Positions 34,942-44,864 of a stretch of DNA of 64,000 bases are shown here, in pieces. The notes below the pieces were generated by a model, which did no database searches, had not been told where the DNA came from, and was given only the letters and a program-made list of their open reading frames with translations. Made by a program: the position numbers and the translations under genes. Source of the stretch: DASSUW01 sp963811895 (GTDB lineage: Bacteria > Actinomycetota > Thermoleophilia > Solirubrobacterales > Solirubrobacteraceae); contig CAWETE010000008.1 in assembly GCA_963811895.1 (NCBI GenBank), positions 263,051-327,050 on the forward strand. Direction: 5' to 3'. The stretch's first letter is position 1; each line of letters starts with the position of its first letter.

Positions 34942-34959
34942 TCGTCTGACGCGTTGAGG

Positions 34960-34987
34960 ACGGGCGCCCGCAAGTTCGGGCGCCCGT
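34960..34987 (+). terminator. Intrinsic terminator after second LVIVD gene
   Basis: A perfect 11-bp GC stem ACGGGCGCCCG / CGGGCGCCCGT with loop CAAGTT, followed by TCTCGTTGT. It lies 18 bp after the LVIVD stop and before the serine protease start, so it separates the two transcripts. Confidence 0.8.
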
Positions 34988-35003
34988 TCTCGTTGTAGGT
35001 GGC

Positions 35004-35794
35004 ATGAGCCGACTTCTCGCCGTCGCGGCCGTGCTCGCCGCCAGCCTCGTCATCGCCAGTCCTTCGAGCGCCGTCGTCGGCGGCCGTGACGCCGCGCCGG
35101 GCGCTTATCCGGCCGTCGCCGAGATCCGCTTCGGCTCGTCGTTCCTGTGCACCGGCACGCTGATCGCCCCCAACTGGGTGCTGACGGCCGGGCACTGCGG
35201 CTCGATCACCGGCGCCGCAGTCGGCTCTCCGGCCGCCTGGCCGCCGCAGCTGATCGACGTGCGCATCGGCTCCGTCACCCCGGGCGCGGGCGAGCGCGTC
35301 CCGGTCCGGCGCGTGGTCGTCAACCCGAACTACCTCGCCAACGTGGGCTACGACATCGCGCTGCTCGAGCTCTCGACGCCGTCGACCAAGACGCCCGCGC
35401 GCGTCGTGGGCGCCGCCGGCGCCTCGCTGTGGGCGCCGGCCACGCTGGAGTCGATCGTCGGCTTCGGGACGACCTCCGAGGGCGGCGACACGGCCGACAC
35501 CCTGCAGGAGGCGCAGGTCCCGATCACCACCGACGCGTACTGCTCAAACGCCTACGACGACTTCGACGCGACCTCGATGGTCTGCGCCGGCTTCCCCGAG
35601 GGCGGGGTCGACACCTGCCAGGGCGACTCCGGCGGCCCGATGTTCGGCCGCGACGCCGCGGGCGTGCTCAAGGTCGTCGGCGCGACGAGCTTCGGTGAGG
35701 GCTGCGCGCGTCCCGGCAAGCCGGGCGTCTACGCCCGTGTCGGCGACACGGTCCTCCGCGAGTGGATCCGCTCGCAGGCGCCGAACGGCGTCGA

Positions 35795-35798
<4 letters not shown>
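35004..35798 (+). CDS. Secreted trypsin-like serine protease (S1)
   Basis: A 264-residue exported protease. The signal peptide ends PSSA at about residue 23 and the mature chain would begin directly with VVGGRD, so there is no propeptide and the enzyme may be active once secreted. Catalytic His64 is in TAGHC, the Asp in YDIALLEL and the Ser in DTCQGDSGGP. The Asp at the base of the S1 pocket (DTCQGD) predicts trypsin-like Arg/Lys specificity. Its TAA overlaps the stop codon of the convergent helicase gene. Confidence 0.93.
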
Positions 35799-36890
<1,092 letters not shown>

Positions 36891-37018
36891 GAGGACTTCC
36901 TGCGGCAATGGGCCGCGAACGATTCGGGAGGCGACTGCTGACCCGAACCGCCACTGGCGGGACCCAAGCAAGCGAACTGCCTCGCGGCCGGCATCGGTGC
37001 CGACCACCGCGCTACATG

Positions 37019-38245
37019 TTAGCGCGTACTCACTTTGATCGGCCGCGAGCAGCGAACCTGGAAGACCGACGTGAAGCCGGTCTCGAAGCCCTGGCGGGCG
37101 GCGCGCAGGTAGAGCCGCCAGACGCGCAGGCGCTCGGGCCCGGCGATCCGCTCGGCCTCCACCAGATTCTCGTCCAGCCGCCGCGCCCAGTGGCGCAGCG
37201 TCTCGGCGTAGTCGAGCCGGAAGTCCTCGACGTGGTGGGTCTCGAGGCCGGCGCGCTCCATCGCCGCGATGATCCGCGAGACGTGCAGCGGCGCGGCGTC
37301 GGGGAACACGTAGCGCTCTGAGAACGGGCCGGCCTCGGGCTCGCCCACGCGCAGGCGCGCGATGCCGTGGTTGAGGAACTGCGCGCCCGGCTTGAGCACG
37401 CGGGCGCACACGAGCATGTACTCGTCGATCTGGTTGGAGCCGACGTGCTCGACCATGCCGATCGACGCGATCGCGTCGAACTCGCCGGCCAGGTCGCGGT
37501 AGTCCTGCAGCCGGATCTCGACCCGGTCGGCGAGCCCGGCTTCGGCGACCCGCCTGCGCGCCAGCTCGGCCTGGCCCTCGGAGAGCGTGATGCCCACCAC
37601 GTCCACGCCGTGCTCGCGCGCGGCGTGCATCGCGAAGCTGCCCCAGCCGCAGCCGACGTCGAGCACGCGCATTCCGGGCTCCAGCCGCAGCTTCTTGCAG
37701 ACGAGCTCGAGCTTGGCGAACTGCGCGGCCTCCAGGCTCGAGTCGTCGAGCGAGAAGAACGCGCACGAGTAGGTCAGCGACTCGTCGAGGAACAGCTTGA
37801 AGAACTCGTTCGAGACGTCGTAGTGGAACTGGACCGAGCGCTTGTCACGCTCCGGGCTGTGGCGCCTGCCGCGCGGGCGCTGCTCCGCCTCCGGCACCGG
37901 CGGGGGGAGCATCGGGCCCGTGGCGCGGGCGGCCGCCAGCGCCAGCTTCAGCTGCCCGGCGCGGTCGATCGGCGGAGGCTCGTAGCGGCGCAGCATGAGC
38001 AGGAACGCGTCGAGATCGTCGGGCTCGATCTCGCCGGTGGCGTAGGCGCGGCCGATCCCGAGCTGACCGGGCGCACGCAGCGCGTGTCCGAGCGCGCGCG
38101 GGGAGCGGACGTGCAGCGTGGGCGCTCCGTTGCCGTTCGTGGAAGGCAGCTCGCTGCCGTCCCAGAAGGTGACGCGGAACGGGCGCTCCGGAAGCGCCGA
38201 ATCGAGCTCCCGCCGCAACGGCTCGGTGGTGCGCAGGCCCGCCAT
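37019..38245 (-). CDS. Cyclopropane-fatty-acyl-phospholipid synthase family methyltransferase
   Basis: A 408-residue SAM-dependent enzyme. The N-terminal domain is of the long CFA-synthase type (about 1-120). The core follows: VQFHYDVSNEFFKLFLDESLTYSCAFF, SAM-binding VLDVGCGWGSFAMHAA, GITLSEGQAELARRR, SIGMVEHVG and FPDAAPLHVS. It adds a methylene or methyl group to unsaturated acyl chains of membrane lipids. It is four bases downstream of an acyl desaturase gene on the same strand, which supplies its substrate double bonds. Confidence 0.93.
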   Translation of the reverse strand: MAGLRTTEPLRRELDSALPERPFRVTFWDGSELPSTNGNGAPTLHVRSPRALGHALRAPGQLGIGRAYATGEIEPDDLDAFLLMLRRYEPPPIDRAGQLKLALAAARATGPMLPPPVPEAEQRPRGRRHSPERDKRSVQFHYDVSNEFFKLFLDESLTYSCAFFSLDDSSLEAAQFAKLELVCKKLRLEPGMRVLDVGCGWGSFAMHAAREHGVDVVGITLSEGQAELARRRVAEAGLADRVEIRLQDYRDLAGEFDAIASIGMVEHVGSNQIDEYMLVCARVLKPGAQFLNHGIARLRVGEPEAGPFSERYVFPDAAPLHVSRIIAAMERAGLETHHVEDFRLDYAETLRHWARRLDENLVEAERIAGPERLRVWRLYLRAARQGFETGFTSVFQVRCSRPIKVSTR

Positions 38246-38249
38246 CGGC

Positions 38250-39179
38250 CTACGTCCGGACGGCTTTGCGGGCCTGCTTCTCGGGACTGACGCGCACGAC
38301 GTCCCATGCTAGGCCCAACTTCTCCAGTGTCCAGATGACGCCGGCCGAGATGTCGAGCTGCCAGGCCTTGAGGCCGTGGCGGTACGAGGTGGGGAAGGCG
38401 TGGTGGTTGTTGTGCCACGACTCGCCGAACGTGAAGGGCGAGAGCCACAGCAGGTTGCGCGACTCGTCGGGGGTGTCGAAGTCCTTGCGCCCGAAGAAGT
38501 GGCACAGCGAGTTGATGCTGTAGGTCACGTGGTGGACCACGAGCATCCGCACGAGGCCGCCCCACAGCAGGCCGGTCAACGCGGACTCGATCGAGCCGCC
38601 GATCAGCCAGCCGAGGAAGAACGGCACCAGCAGCCCGACCGTCACCCACAGCGCGAACAGGCGGTCGATCCTGCTGATCAGCGGGTCGGCGATCAGATCG
38701 GGCGCGTAGCGCTGCTTGTTGCCGCGGTGGGTGTGGATGAAGAGCCACCCCCAGTGCGCGTGCCAGAGGCCCTTGAACGCGCCCTTGAAGCCGTGGCCGT
38801 GGTCGACGTGCGGGCTGTGCGGGTCGCCCTCGACGTCGGCGAACGCGTGGTGCTTGCGGTGGTCGGCGACCCAGGCGGTGATCGGGCCCTCGATGGCGGC
38901 CGAGCCGAGGATGGCCAGCGTCCCGCGCACCCACTGCTTGGCCTTGAAGGCCCGGTGCGTGAACAGGCGATGGAAGCCGACGGTCACGCCCAGCGCGGTC
39001 GCGGCGTAGCAGATGAAGAACACGATCACGTCGCTCCAGCGGAGCGCCTCGTTCCACGCCTGCCAGCACACGATGCCGAGCCCGACGAAGGGCAGCACGG
39101 TGATCGAGCCCGTGAGGAAGCGGTCGAGCCTCTCGTTGGCGACCGGCTGGACATCGTCCGCTGTCGGCGCGATCGTCAC
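38250..39179 (-). CDS. Membrane acyl-CoA/acyl-lipid desaturase (delta-9 type)
   Basis: A 309-residue integral-membrane di-iron desaturase with the three histidine boxes HRLFTH (70-75), HRKHH (107-111) and HNNHH in GESWHNNHHAFP (about 250). Four hydrophobic helices flank them. It inserts a cis double bond into saturated acyl chains. It is the first gene of a two-gene operon with the cyclopropane synthase, a coherent pair for adjusting membrane fluidity. It is divergent from a cold-shock gene 148 bp away, which fits temperature adaptation. Confidence 0.94.
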   Translation of the reverse strand: MTIAPTADDVQPVANERLDRFLTGSITVLPFVGLGIVCWQAWNEALRWSDVIVFFICYAATALGVTVGFHRLFTHRAFKAKQWVRGTLAILGSAAIEGPITAWVADHRKHHAFADVEGDPHSPHVDHGHGFKGAFKGLWHAHWGWLFIHTHRGNKQRYAPDLIADPLISRIDRLFALWVTVGLLVPFFLGWLIGGSIESALTGLLWGGLVRMLVVHHVTYSINSLCHFFGRKDFDTPDESRNLLWLSPFTFGESWHNNHHAFPTSYRHGLKAWQLDISAGVIWTLEKLGLAWDVVRVSPEKQARKAVRT

Positions 39180-39327
39180 GCGGTAGAACCCTATCGCGTC
39201 CTCCAGGTGATACTTTGTCGCGCGTTCGAACCGGGTGCTAATGCCCGGAAAAGCAGTGCACGACCGCAGTTGTCATGCCACGGCATCATCGGCGTTCGCA
39301 GCACACGTCCGCCGTGGAGGTAAAAGC

Positions 39328-39531
39328 ATGGCGACCGGTACCGTGAAGTGGTTCAGCGACGACAAGGGCTTCGGGTTCATCACGCCCGACGAGCCCGGCA
39401 AGGACCTCTTCGTCCATTTCTCCGGCATTGCCGGTGACGGATTCCGCACCCTCGCAGAGGGCGCGCGCGTCGAGTACGAGGCTGAGCAGGGTCCCAAGGG
39501 CCCGGCGGCCGTCAACGTCACGACGATCTAG
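39328..39531 (+). CDS. Cold-shock protein (CspA family)
   Basis: A 67-residue single OB-fold with RNP-1 KGFGFI and RNP-2 VHF(S) motifs: TGTVKWFSDDKGFGFITPDEPGKDLFVHFSGI. It binds single-stranded nucleic acid as an RNA chaperone. ATG 39328 follows GGAGG at a good distance. The upstream gap to the divergent desaturase is 148 bp, long enough for the extended 5' leader typical of csp mRNAs, though no specific element was recognised. Confidence 0.95.
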   Translation: MATGTVKWFSDDKGFGFITPDEPGKDLFVHFSGIAGDGFRTLAEGARVEYEAEQGPKGPAAVNVTTI

Positions 39532-39538
39532 TCCGCAG

Positions 39539-40285
39539 ATGGAACGCGGCCCGCTCGCCGGTGTCGGTGAAGCGGGCCGCGTACTCATCCCCCGCCGCTT
39601 CAACGGCCCTCCGGCCAGCGCGAACGGCGGCTACGCCGCGGGCCTGGTGGCCCGCTACATCCGCGGCCCGGCCGAGGTCTCCCTGCGCCTGCCGCCACCG
39701 CTCGACACCGCGCTCGAGCTCAAGCGCCCCGAGGACGGGCGCGTCCTGCTCTGCCACCGCGAGCAGCTCGTGGCCGAGGGGAAGCCGGCCGAGCGGCCGG
39801 ACGTCGAGCCGCCGGTGAAGCCGACCGTCGCCCAGGCCCGCGAGGCGCTCCGGCGCCACCCCTGGCGCGGCGCGCGGCACCCGTTCAGCGACTGCTACGT
39901 CTGCGGCATCGGCCGTCACGACGGCCTTGGCCTGCACTTCGGCGACATGCCCGGCGAGCCCTCGATGACCGCCGCGCTGCTGGTCGCCGACGCCACCATC
40001 CCGCACGACGACCGCGGCCTCCTGCCCGAGATCGCGTGGGCGGCGCTCGACTGCCCGAGCTACGTCCCGGAGCTTTGGTCGGCCGACATTCCGAGCCTGC
40101 TGGCGTGGATGCAGGCGGAGCTGCACGAGCCGATCCCGATCGGCGAGCCGATCGTCGCCTGCGGCTGGCCGCTCGAGTCCGAGGGACGCAAGCAGTTCAC
40201 GGCCTCCGCGCTGCTGACGGCCGACGGGCGGATCCTCGCCCGCGCCCGGCACCTCTGGGTGCAGCCGCGCGCTAGCTCAGCCTAA
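39539..40285 (+). CDS. Hotdog/thioesterase-like protein
   Basis: A 248-residue protein of a double-hotdog layout. The N-terminal half contains FNGPPASANGGYAAGLVARYI. The second half starts HPFSDCYVCGIGRHDGLGLHFG, a pattern seen in actinobacterial proteins annotated as thioesterase-like, and closes with ASALLTADGRILARARHLWV. No clear catalytic residue can be named, so enzyme activity is inferred from family resemblance. ATG 39539 lies seven bases after the csp stop, so co-transcription is possible. Confidence 0.75.
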   Translation: MERGPLAGVGEAGRVLIPRRFNGPPASANGGYAAGLVARYIRGPAEVSLRLPPPLDTALELKRPEDGRVLLCHREQLVAEGKPAERPDVEPPVKPTVAQAREALRRHPWRGARHPFSDCYVCGIGRHDGLGLHFGDMPGEPSMTAALLVADATIPHDDRGLLPEIAWAALDCPSYVPELWSADIPSLLAWMQAELHEPIPIGEPIVACGWPLESEGRKQFTASALLTADGRILARARHLWVQPRASSA

Positions 40286-40444
40286 GGCTGAATCCACCGA
40301 TCCCCGCGGCGCCTCGCCACCGTGGCCGTTCGCCAGAGCCGATCGGCCGCGACCCCGAGTGACCCGCCACGAGGAGACGCGGCCGATCGTCTCTGACTCG
40401 GCCCACGGCGCCGAGGCATCCACGGGTCATCGTGGATTCAGCCT
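40285..40444. repeat. 160-bp nested palindrome between convergent genes
   Basis: The outer arms AGGCTGAATCCAC (40285-40297) and GTGGATTCAGCCT (40432-40444) are perfect complements. The inner arms CGATCGGCCGCG (40340-40351) and CGCGGCCGATCG (40378-40389) are also perfect. The left outer arm starts at the hotdog gene's stop codon; the right outer arm lies within the last codons of the STAS gene. The sequence is different from the MITE-like elements but has the same placement between convergent stops. Confidence 0.7.
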
Positions 40445-40801
40445 GAGCGACGCCATGCCGCTGGCGGGGTCGGAGTGGATCGCCATCCACTCGCCGGCGC
40501 CGACGACCTCGAGCAGCCGCGCGACGTCGCCCGAGGGCGGGCAGACGATCGCGAACCGCCCGCCGTGGGCGCGGACCTCGGAGGCGGCGCCGAGCAGGGC
40601 TCGCAGGCCGGTGGAGTCGCAGAAGTCGACGTCGGTGAGGTCGACGAGCAGCCGCGGGCGCCGGCCGGCACGCGTCGCGTCCAGCCGCGCGCACAGCCGC
40701 GGCGCCGTCGCGATGTCCAGCTCACCGGCGACGTGGATGACCTTGACGCCCGATTCGTCGTGCTCGTCGACCGAGAACGGATCCGGAATGGGGTTGCTCA
40801 C
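40427..40801 (-). CDS. STAS-domain anti-sigma factor antagonist
   Basis: A 124-residue SpoIIAA-like protein: VIHVAGELDIATAPRLCARLD, then LLVDLTDVDFCDSTGLRALLGA with the phosphorylatable Ser63. It should bind an anti-sigma kinase when dephosphorylated, freeing a sigma factor. No partner kinase is nearby. ATG overlaps the stop of the upstream epimerase-like lipoprotein gene (ATGA at 40798-40801), an unusual pairing that suggests co-expression. Confidence 0.92.
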   Translation of the reverse strand: MSNPIPDPFSVDEHDESGVKVIHVAGELDIATAPRLCARLDATRAGRRPRLLVDLTDVDFCDSTGLRALLGAASEVRAHGGRFAIVCPPSGDVARLLEVVGAGEWMAIHSDPASGMASLRLNPR

Positions 40802-42381
40802 CGTTCAACGTTCTCGGGTTCCGGACGCGGCGTCAACTGCTGCTCCCCGTCCGGGTCGTCCCGCCTCGCGCGCTTGTCCTTCTTCTTGGGCTTCGGCTTC
40901 GGCAGCACGACGCGGAAGGTGCGCGCCTTCATGCCGACGGGGCCGCTCGGCCCCTGGGCCTCGATCCGCACCAGGTAGCGGCCGCGCTCGGGCGGCGTCC
41001 AGCCGACCTGGTGCGTGCCGTAGGGGAGCGTCATCTCGCGGCTGAAGGCGAGCCCCTTGCGGTCGTAGAGCCGCACCTTGACCGAGGAGACCTTCGAGAT
41101 CCGGAAGCGGACGGCGGCGGTGTGCCGGGCGCGCAGGCGCTCGAGCGGCGCGATGCCGATCCGCGTCGGCTCGCGCTCGTAGCGGGCGAAGCGCCGCTCG
41201 GCGTCGCAGTAGGTCGCGCGGTCGGTGCGGTCGCACATGTCGCCGAGGAACCCCTCGATCAGCTGGTGGTAGCCGAGCGTCGCCTCGCGGCCGGCGAACG
41301 AGTACAGCGACCAGGCGCCGGTGTCGGAGGCCGCCACCATGACGCGCGCGCCTCGCTCGGCGCGGCGGAAGAGCCGCAGCGCGCGGCGGTCCGGGAACAG
41401 CGAGGCCAGCTCGCCGACGCCGCTGACGGCCTGCAGCTCGCCGTTGAAGACCCGCAGGCCGGGCGAGAACGAGTACATGAGGAAGTGGTCGCCGCCGTCG
41501 ACCCCGAGCGGCGGGGCCGCCTCGAAGGCGCCCAGCGCGGAGTGGGCCGCCTTGCGCCAGCGCGGCTCGGCGAGCGCGCGGGACGCGCGGGAGAGGGCGG
41601 AGATCGCGGTGGCCTGGGTCATGCCGCTGATCCACGGCGGCGTGCCGCCGCCCCAGCTGAAGTAGTGCTCCCAGGCCAGGAAGTCGCCGCGGTGGGCGGC
41701 GAGGGCGAGCAGCGTGTCGACCCCGGTGCGCAGCTCGCGCACCGGGCAGGCCGCGCGGCGACGCGCCGCCGCGCGGTCGCGCAGGCAGGTGCGGGCGAGC
41801 CAGTTCAGCCTGCCCCAGCTCGCCAGCGGCTGGAGCTGCATGCCGCGGCCGGGGTAGTACTGGAAGACGGCCGCGCCGTAGTTCACGCGGTGGCCGGCGG
41901 CGGGGAACGGCGCCCGCGTCCAGAACTCGGTGTTGCGGCGCAGCAGCAGGAAGGCGGGGCGGAGGCGGCTGGGCTCGAGCAGGTGGGCGGCGGCGAGCTG
42001 GTTGACGGCGCCCAGCACCGAGCCGAGCTCGGCGGCGCGCGCGCCGTCGAGGCGGCGGATGGCGGCGCGGGCGGCGTTGTACTCGCGCGTGTGGCGCGCG
42101 TGGGCGGCCGGCGTCAGCTTGTGCGTCAGCAGCGCGTACCGCAGCGCGCCGGTGACCGTGGGCGAGCGCTTGGCGCGCCGGATGGCGAGGCGCAGCCTGC
42201 GCAGGCGCTCGGCCTCGGCGGCGGCCGCGGCGCGCCACGACGCCGCCTTCAGCGCTCCCTGGTTCTCGGTGCCGCGGATCTCGGGCGGCGGCGCCGGCGG
42301 CGGCACCGGCTCCGGCGTGGCGCCGCACCCGGCGATGAGCCCGGCCAGAAGCAGGAGGAAGGCGGTCCGTCGCCGGGCCAT
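40798..42381 (-). CDS. Lipoprotein with D-glucuronyl C5-epimerase-like domain
   Basis: A 527-residue lipoprotein: lipobox LIAGC with Cys19, a Pro-rich linker, a helical region, then an alpha/alpha-barrel-like domain. The domain motifs recall the C-terminal domain of glucuronyl C5-epimerases (GGDHFLMYSFSPGLRVFNGELQAVSGV, GAWSLYSFAGREATLGYHQLIEGFL). A C-terminal beta-rich domain (SVKVRLYDRKGLAFSREM...YLVRIEAQGPSG) and a Lys/Arg-rich tail follow. It may act on, or bind, an acidic surface polysaccharide; activity is not demonstrated. It is the first gene of an operon with the STAS protein. Confidence 0.8.
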   Translation of the reverse strand: MARRRTAFLLLLAGLIAGCGATPEPVPPPAPPPEIRGTENQGALKAASWRAAAAAEAERLRRLRLAIRRAKRSPTVTGALRYALLTHKLTPAAHARHTREYNAARAAIRRLDGARAAELGSVLGAVNQLAAAHLLEPSRLRPAFLLLRRNTEFWTRAPFPAAGHRVNYGAAVFQYYPGRGMQLQPLASWGRLNWLARTCLRDRAAARRRAACPVRELRTGVDTLLALAAHRGDFLAWEHYFSWGGGTPPWISGMTQATAISALSRASRALAEPRWRKAAHSALGAFEAAPPLGVDGGDHFLMYSFSPGLRVFNGELQAVSGVGELASLFPDRRALRLFRRAERGARVMVAASDTGAWSLYSFAGREATLGYHQLIEGFLGDMCDRTDRATYCDAERRFARYEREPTRIGIAPLERLRARHTAAVRFRISKVSSVKVRLYDRKGLAFSREMTLPYGTHQVGWTPPERGRYLVRIEAQGPSGPVGMKARTFRVVLPKPKPKKKDKRARRDDPDGEQQLTPRPEPENVER

Positions 42382-42497
42382 GCGACAGCATCGTCCATCC
42401 GCTCAATGCGCTTGACCGGATCTGTCCGCAACCCGACCGATCGGTGGGGGCAAATCTGAACCATGGGCGAGCGCCGGTGCGCTAGGTTTGGCGGCCG

Positions 42498-44234
42498 ATG
42501 GCCGTCCCCCGACTGCGCGCTCCCGCCTCCGCTCCGGGCGGTTCGCTGCGACAGGCGGCAGGTCTGGTCTCTGACGAGGTCGAGCTCTACCACCGCACGT
42601 ACACCACGCTCCTGCGGTCGTCGGGCGAGACGCTGCTGCGCGTGCTCGAGCCGTCGCACCGGTCGATGAACTCGAGCCTGCACCTGCTGGCCTCGACCAA
42701 CGACGTCGACCTCGGCGCCTTCATGTACGCGATGCGCCGGCTGCCCGCGGGCGTGTGGCAGGCGGCCGTGATCGTGATGGGTCAGGAGGCGCGCGTCTTC
42801 GAGCGCGCGGGCTTCGGCAAGATCGAGGAGTGGGAGGCCGTCGAGGCGCCCGCCCGCCGCCGGCGCTGGTTCGACAGCCACGACGGCACGATGGCCGTGC
42901 TGCTCGCCTCGACCTCGGACCTGGACGACCTGATCCCCACGCTGGTCGCCTACCAGGTCGAATGGAACAAGCTGCTTGCGCTGGTGCGGGCGTCGGATCA
43001 GCCCGAGGACGAGGAGCCCGATCCCGGGGACTGCGCCGAGTCCTACGGCGGCGCGGTCGACGACTGGATCCGCATCCGCGAGGCGTGGGGCGACCTGCGG
43101 ACCTTCCTGTCCGAGGTGAGGAGCCGCAAGCTCAACCTGCGCATCCGCATGCTCGGCGGCTCGCAGGCCGGCTACGCCCGCATGACGCGGCGCTGGTGGC
43201 GCCCGGTGCGCTCGGCGATGGAGGAGCAGGGACTCGGCGAACGGCCGATCTACTTCGTCTCCTCCAACCCGCACTCGATGGTCAACCTCGTCACGCCGAC
43301 GGCGCGCTCGGGCGAGGCGGAGGTGGTGCGCTTCGTCGAGGAGCACGGGCCGTCCTATCTGCACGAGGAGCTCCAGCGCTTCCGCGAGGGGCGTGGCGAG
43401 GGCTCGTGGGAGAACTTCCTCTACTTCGGCGCGCGGCTGCTGTGGGACTCGCTGCCCGAGGACGGCGAGGAGTGGGCCGGGCGCCGGGCGGCCGAGACCG
43501 CCATCGGCGTGACGCACCTCTCCAGCCGGGCCGCGCTGCGCGTCTCCTCGCAGATCATCGCGCTCGACAAGCTCGACCCCGCGGGGCTGGACCCGCGCCT
43601 CGGCCCGGTCGACGCCGAGAAGCTCGCGGCGTCCGACGCCGTGGTGGTCAACATCGAGTATCCGCTCGGGCTGGCCGCCTACAACATCCTGCGCGAGGTG
43701 ACCTCGTCGACCGACGTGGTGCGCGGCGTCTACGTGCTCGGCAAGGCGGCCACGCTGAACGCCGACGTCGGCGACGTGCTGATCTCCGGCGTCATCCACG
43801 ACGAGCACTCGAGCTCGACCTACTGGCTCGACAACGCGTTCTCGTTCGACGACATCGCGCCGTTCCTGCGCTTCGGGAGCGGGCTCGACAACCAGCGCGC
43901 CGTGACGGTGAAGTCGACGTTCCTCCAGAACCGCGAGTACCTCGACTTCTACTACCGCGAGGCCTACACGGTGGTGGAGATGGAGGCCGGGCCGTTCTGC
44001 AACGCGGTCTACGAGATCGCCGACGCCGACCGCTACCCGGTCGGCGAGGCGGTCAACTTCTCGAAGCTGCCGATCGACTTCGGGATCATCCACTACGCCT
44101 CTGACACGCCTTACACGCAGGCGCGCACGCTCGGCGCCCGCGGCCTGTCCTACTACGGCATGGACTCCACCTACGCCAGCTCGCTGGCGATCATGCGCCG
44201 GATCTTCAAGCTCGAGGGCATCCTCGAGAGCTGA
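42498..44234 (+). CDS. Unrecognised 578-residue protein with nucleoside-phosphorylase-like C-terminal half
   Basis: I do not recognise the full protein. Residues 1-330 show a mixed alpha/beta pattern (STNDVDLGAFMYAMRRLPAG, SSNPHSMVNLVTP) with no familiar catalytic signature. Residues about 335-578 resemble the PNP/UDP phosphorylase fold: IEYPLGLAAYNILREV, GKAATLNADVGDVLISG (compare the phosphate-binding and post-strand region) and VVEMEAGPF near residue 495, the position of the ME ribose-binding motif. Absence of a signal peptide indicates a cytoplasmic protein. Possible roles are nucleoside or nucleotide-sugar cleavage or sensing. It is a single gene, divergent from the epimerase-like lipoprotein and convergent with a small hypothetical gene. 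Confidence 0.7.
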   Translation: MAVPRLRAPASAPGGSLRQAAGLVSDEVELYHRTYTTLLRSSGETLLRVLEPSHRSMNSSLHLLASTNDVDLGAFMYAMRRLPAGVWQAAVIVMGQEARVFERAGFGKIEEWEAVEAPARRRRWFDSHDGTMAVLLASTSDLDDLIPTLVAYQVEWNKLLALVRASDQPEDEEPDPGDCAESYGGAVDDWIRIREAWGDLRTFLSEVRSRKLNLRIRMLGGSQAGYARMTRRWWRPVRSAMEEQGLGERPIYFVSSNPHSMVNLVTPTARSGEAEVVRFVEEHGPSYLHEELQRFREGRGEGSWENFLYFGARLLWDSLPEDGEEWAGRRAAETAIGVTHLSSRAALRVSSQIIALDKLDPAGLDPRLGPVDAEKLAASDAVVVNIEYPLGLAAYNILREVTSSTDVVRGVYVLGKAATLNADVGDVLISGVIHDEHSSSTYWLDNAFSFDDIAPFLRFGSGLDNQRAVTVKSTFLQNREYLDFYYREAYTVVEMEAGPFCNAVYEIADADRYPVGEAVNFSKLPIDFGIIHYASDTPYTQARTLGARGLSYYGMDSTYASSLAIMRRIFKLEGILES

Positions 44235-44237
44235 CGG

Positions 44238-44861
44238 TCAGTCGTCCGGGCCGAGCGCGGCCGGCCTCGCGTGCACCACGTCGTCCGGCGTCGGCGGTGT
44301 CGCGTCCGGTCGCTCCTCGACCTCGCGGTAGGGGCGCGTCCGCGCCTCCTCGGGCAGCAGCTCGGCCACCTCGCGCTCGGTCTCGCCGCGGCGGCGACCG
44401 ATCTCGTCGACGAGGCGGCGGAACCCGTCGAGCGGCACGTCCGAGCCGTCGAACGCCACGACGCTCCGGCTGACGTCGTCGACGATGTCCTCGGGGATCC
44501 GAACGCGCTCATCGTCGATCCCGAAGCCGCTGCCGTGCAGCGGCGCGTACGTGTCCTCGGGGATCCCGGGACCGACGTCGCGTGCCAGCAGGAGCACGAG
44601 GCGCCGGCCCTCGCCGACCGGCACCAGCCAGCGAGCGCGCTCGCCCTCGCCCTCGCCGACCACGCGCAGCAGCGCCTTCGTGAGCCGGGGGCCCTTGAGC
44701 ACGTCCTCGACGTGCAGCTCGAACAGGCCCAACGTGCGCCGCACGCCCTCGGTGCGATCGGGCTCGACCGCGACCAGCCGGCCGACGGAGGCGACGACGG
44801 CCAGGTCCGCGGTGGCGATCCGGTCCGCGAGCGTCAGGATCTCGGTGTAGTCCGTGGACAT
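44238..44861 (-). CDS. Hypothetical protein
   Basis: A 207-residue soluble protein that I do not recognise. The N-terminal 110 residues predict a small beta-rich domain: ADLAVVASVGRLVAVEPDR, LFELHVEDVLKGP, RWLVPVGEGRRLVLLLARD. This layout is seen in small OB/TIMP-like uncharacterised domains. The rest is acidic and Arg-rich, probably disordered. No signal peptide is visible. Codon bias is normal, and it starts three bases after the upstream metalloprotease stop on the same strand, supporting a real gene co-transcribed with it. Confidence 0.7.
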   Translation of the reverse strand: MSTDYTEILTLADRIATADLAVVASVGRLVAVEPDRTEGVRRTLGLFELHVEDVLKGPRLTKALLRVVGEGEGERARWLVPVGEGRRLVLLLARDVGPGIPEDTYAPLHGSGFGIDDERVRIPEDIVDDVSRSVVAFDGSDVPLDGFRRLVDEIGRRRGETEREVAELLPEEARTRPYREVEERPDATPPTPDDVVHARPAALGPDD

Positions 44862-44864
44862 GGC

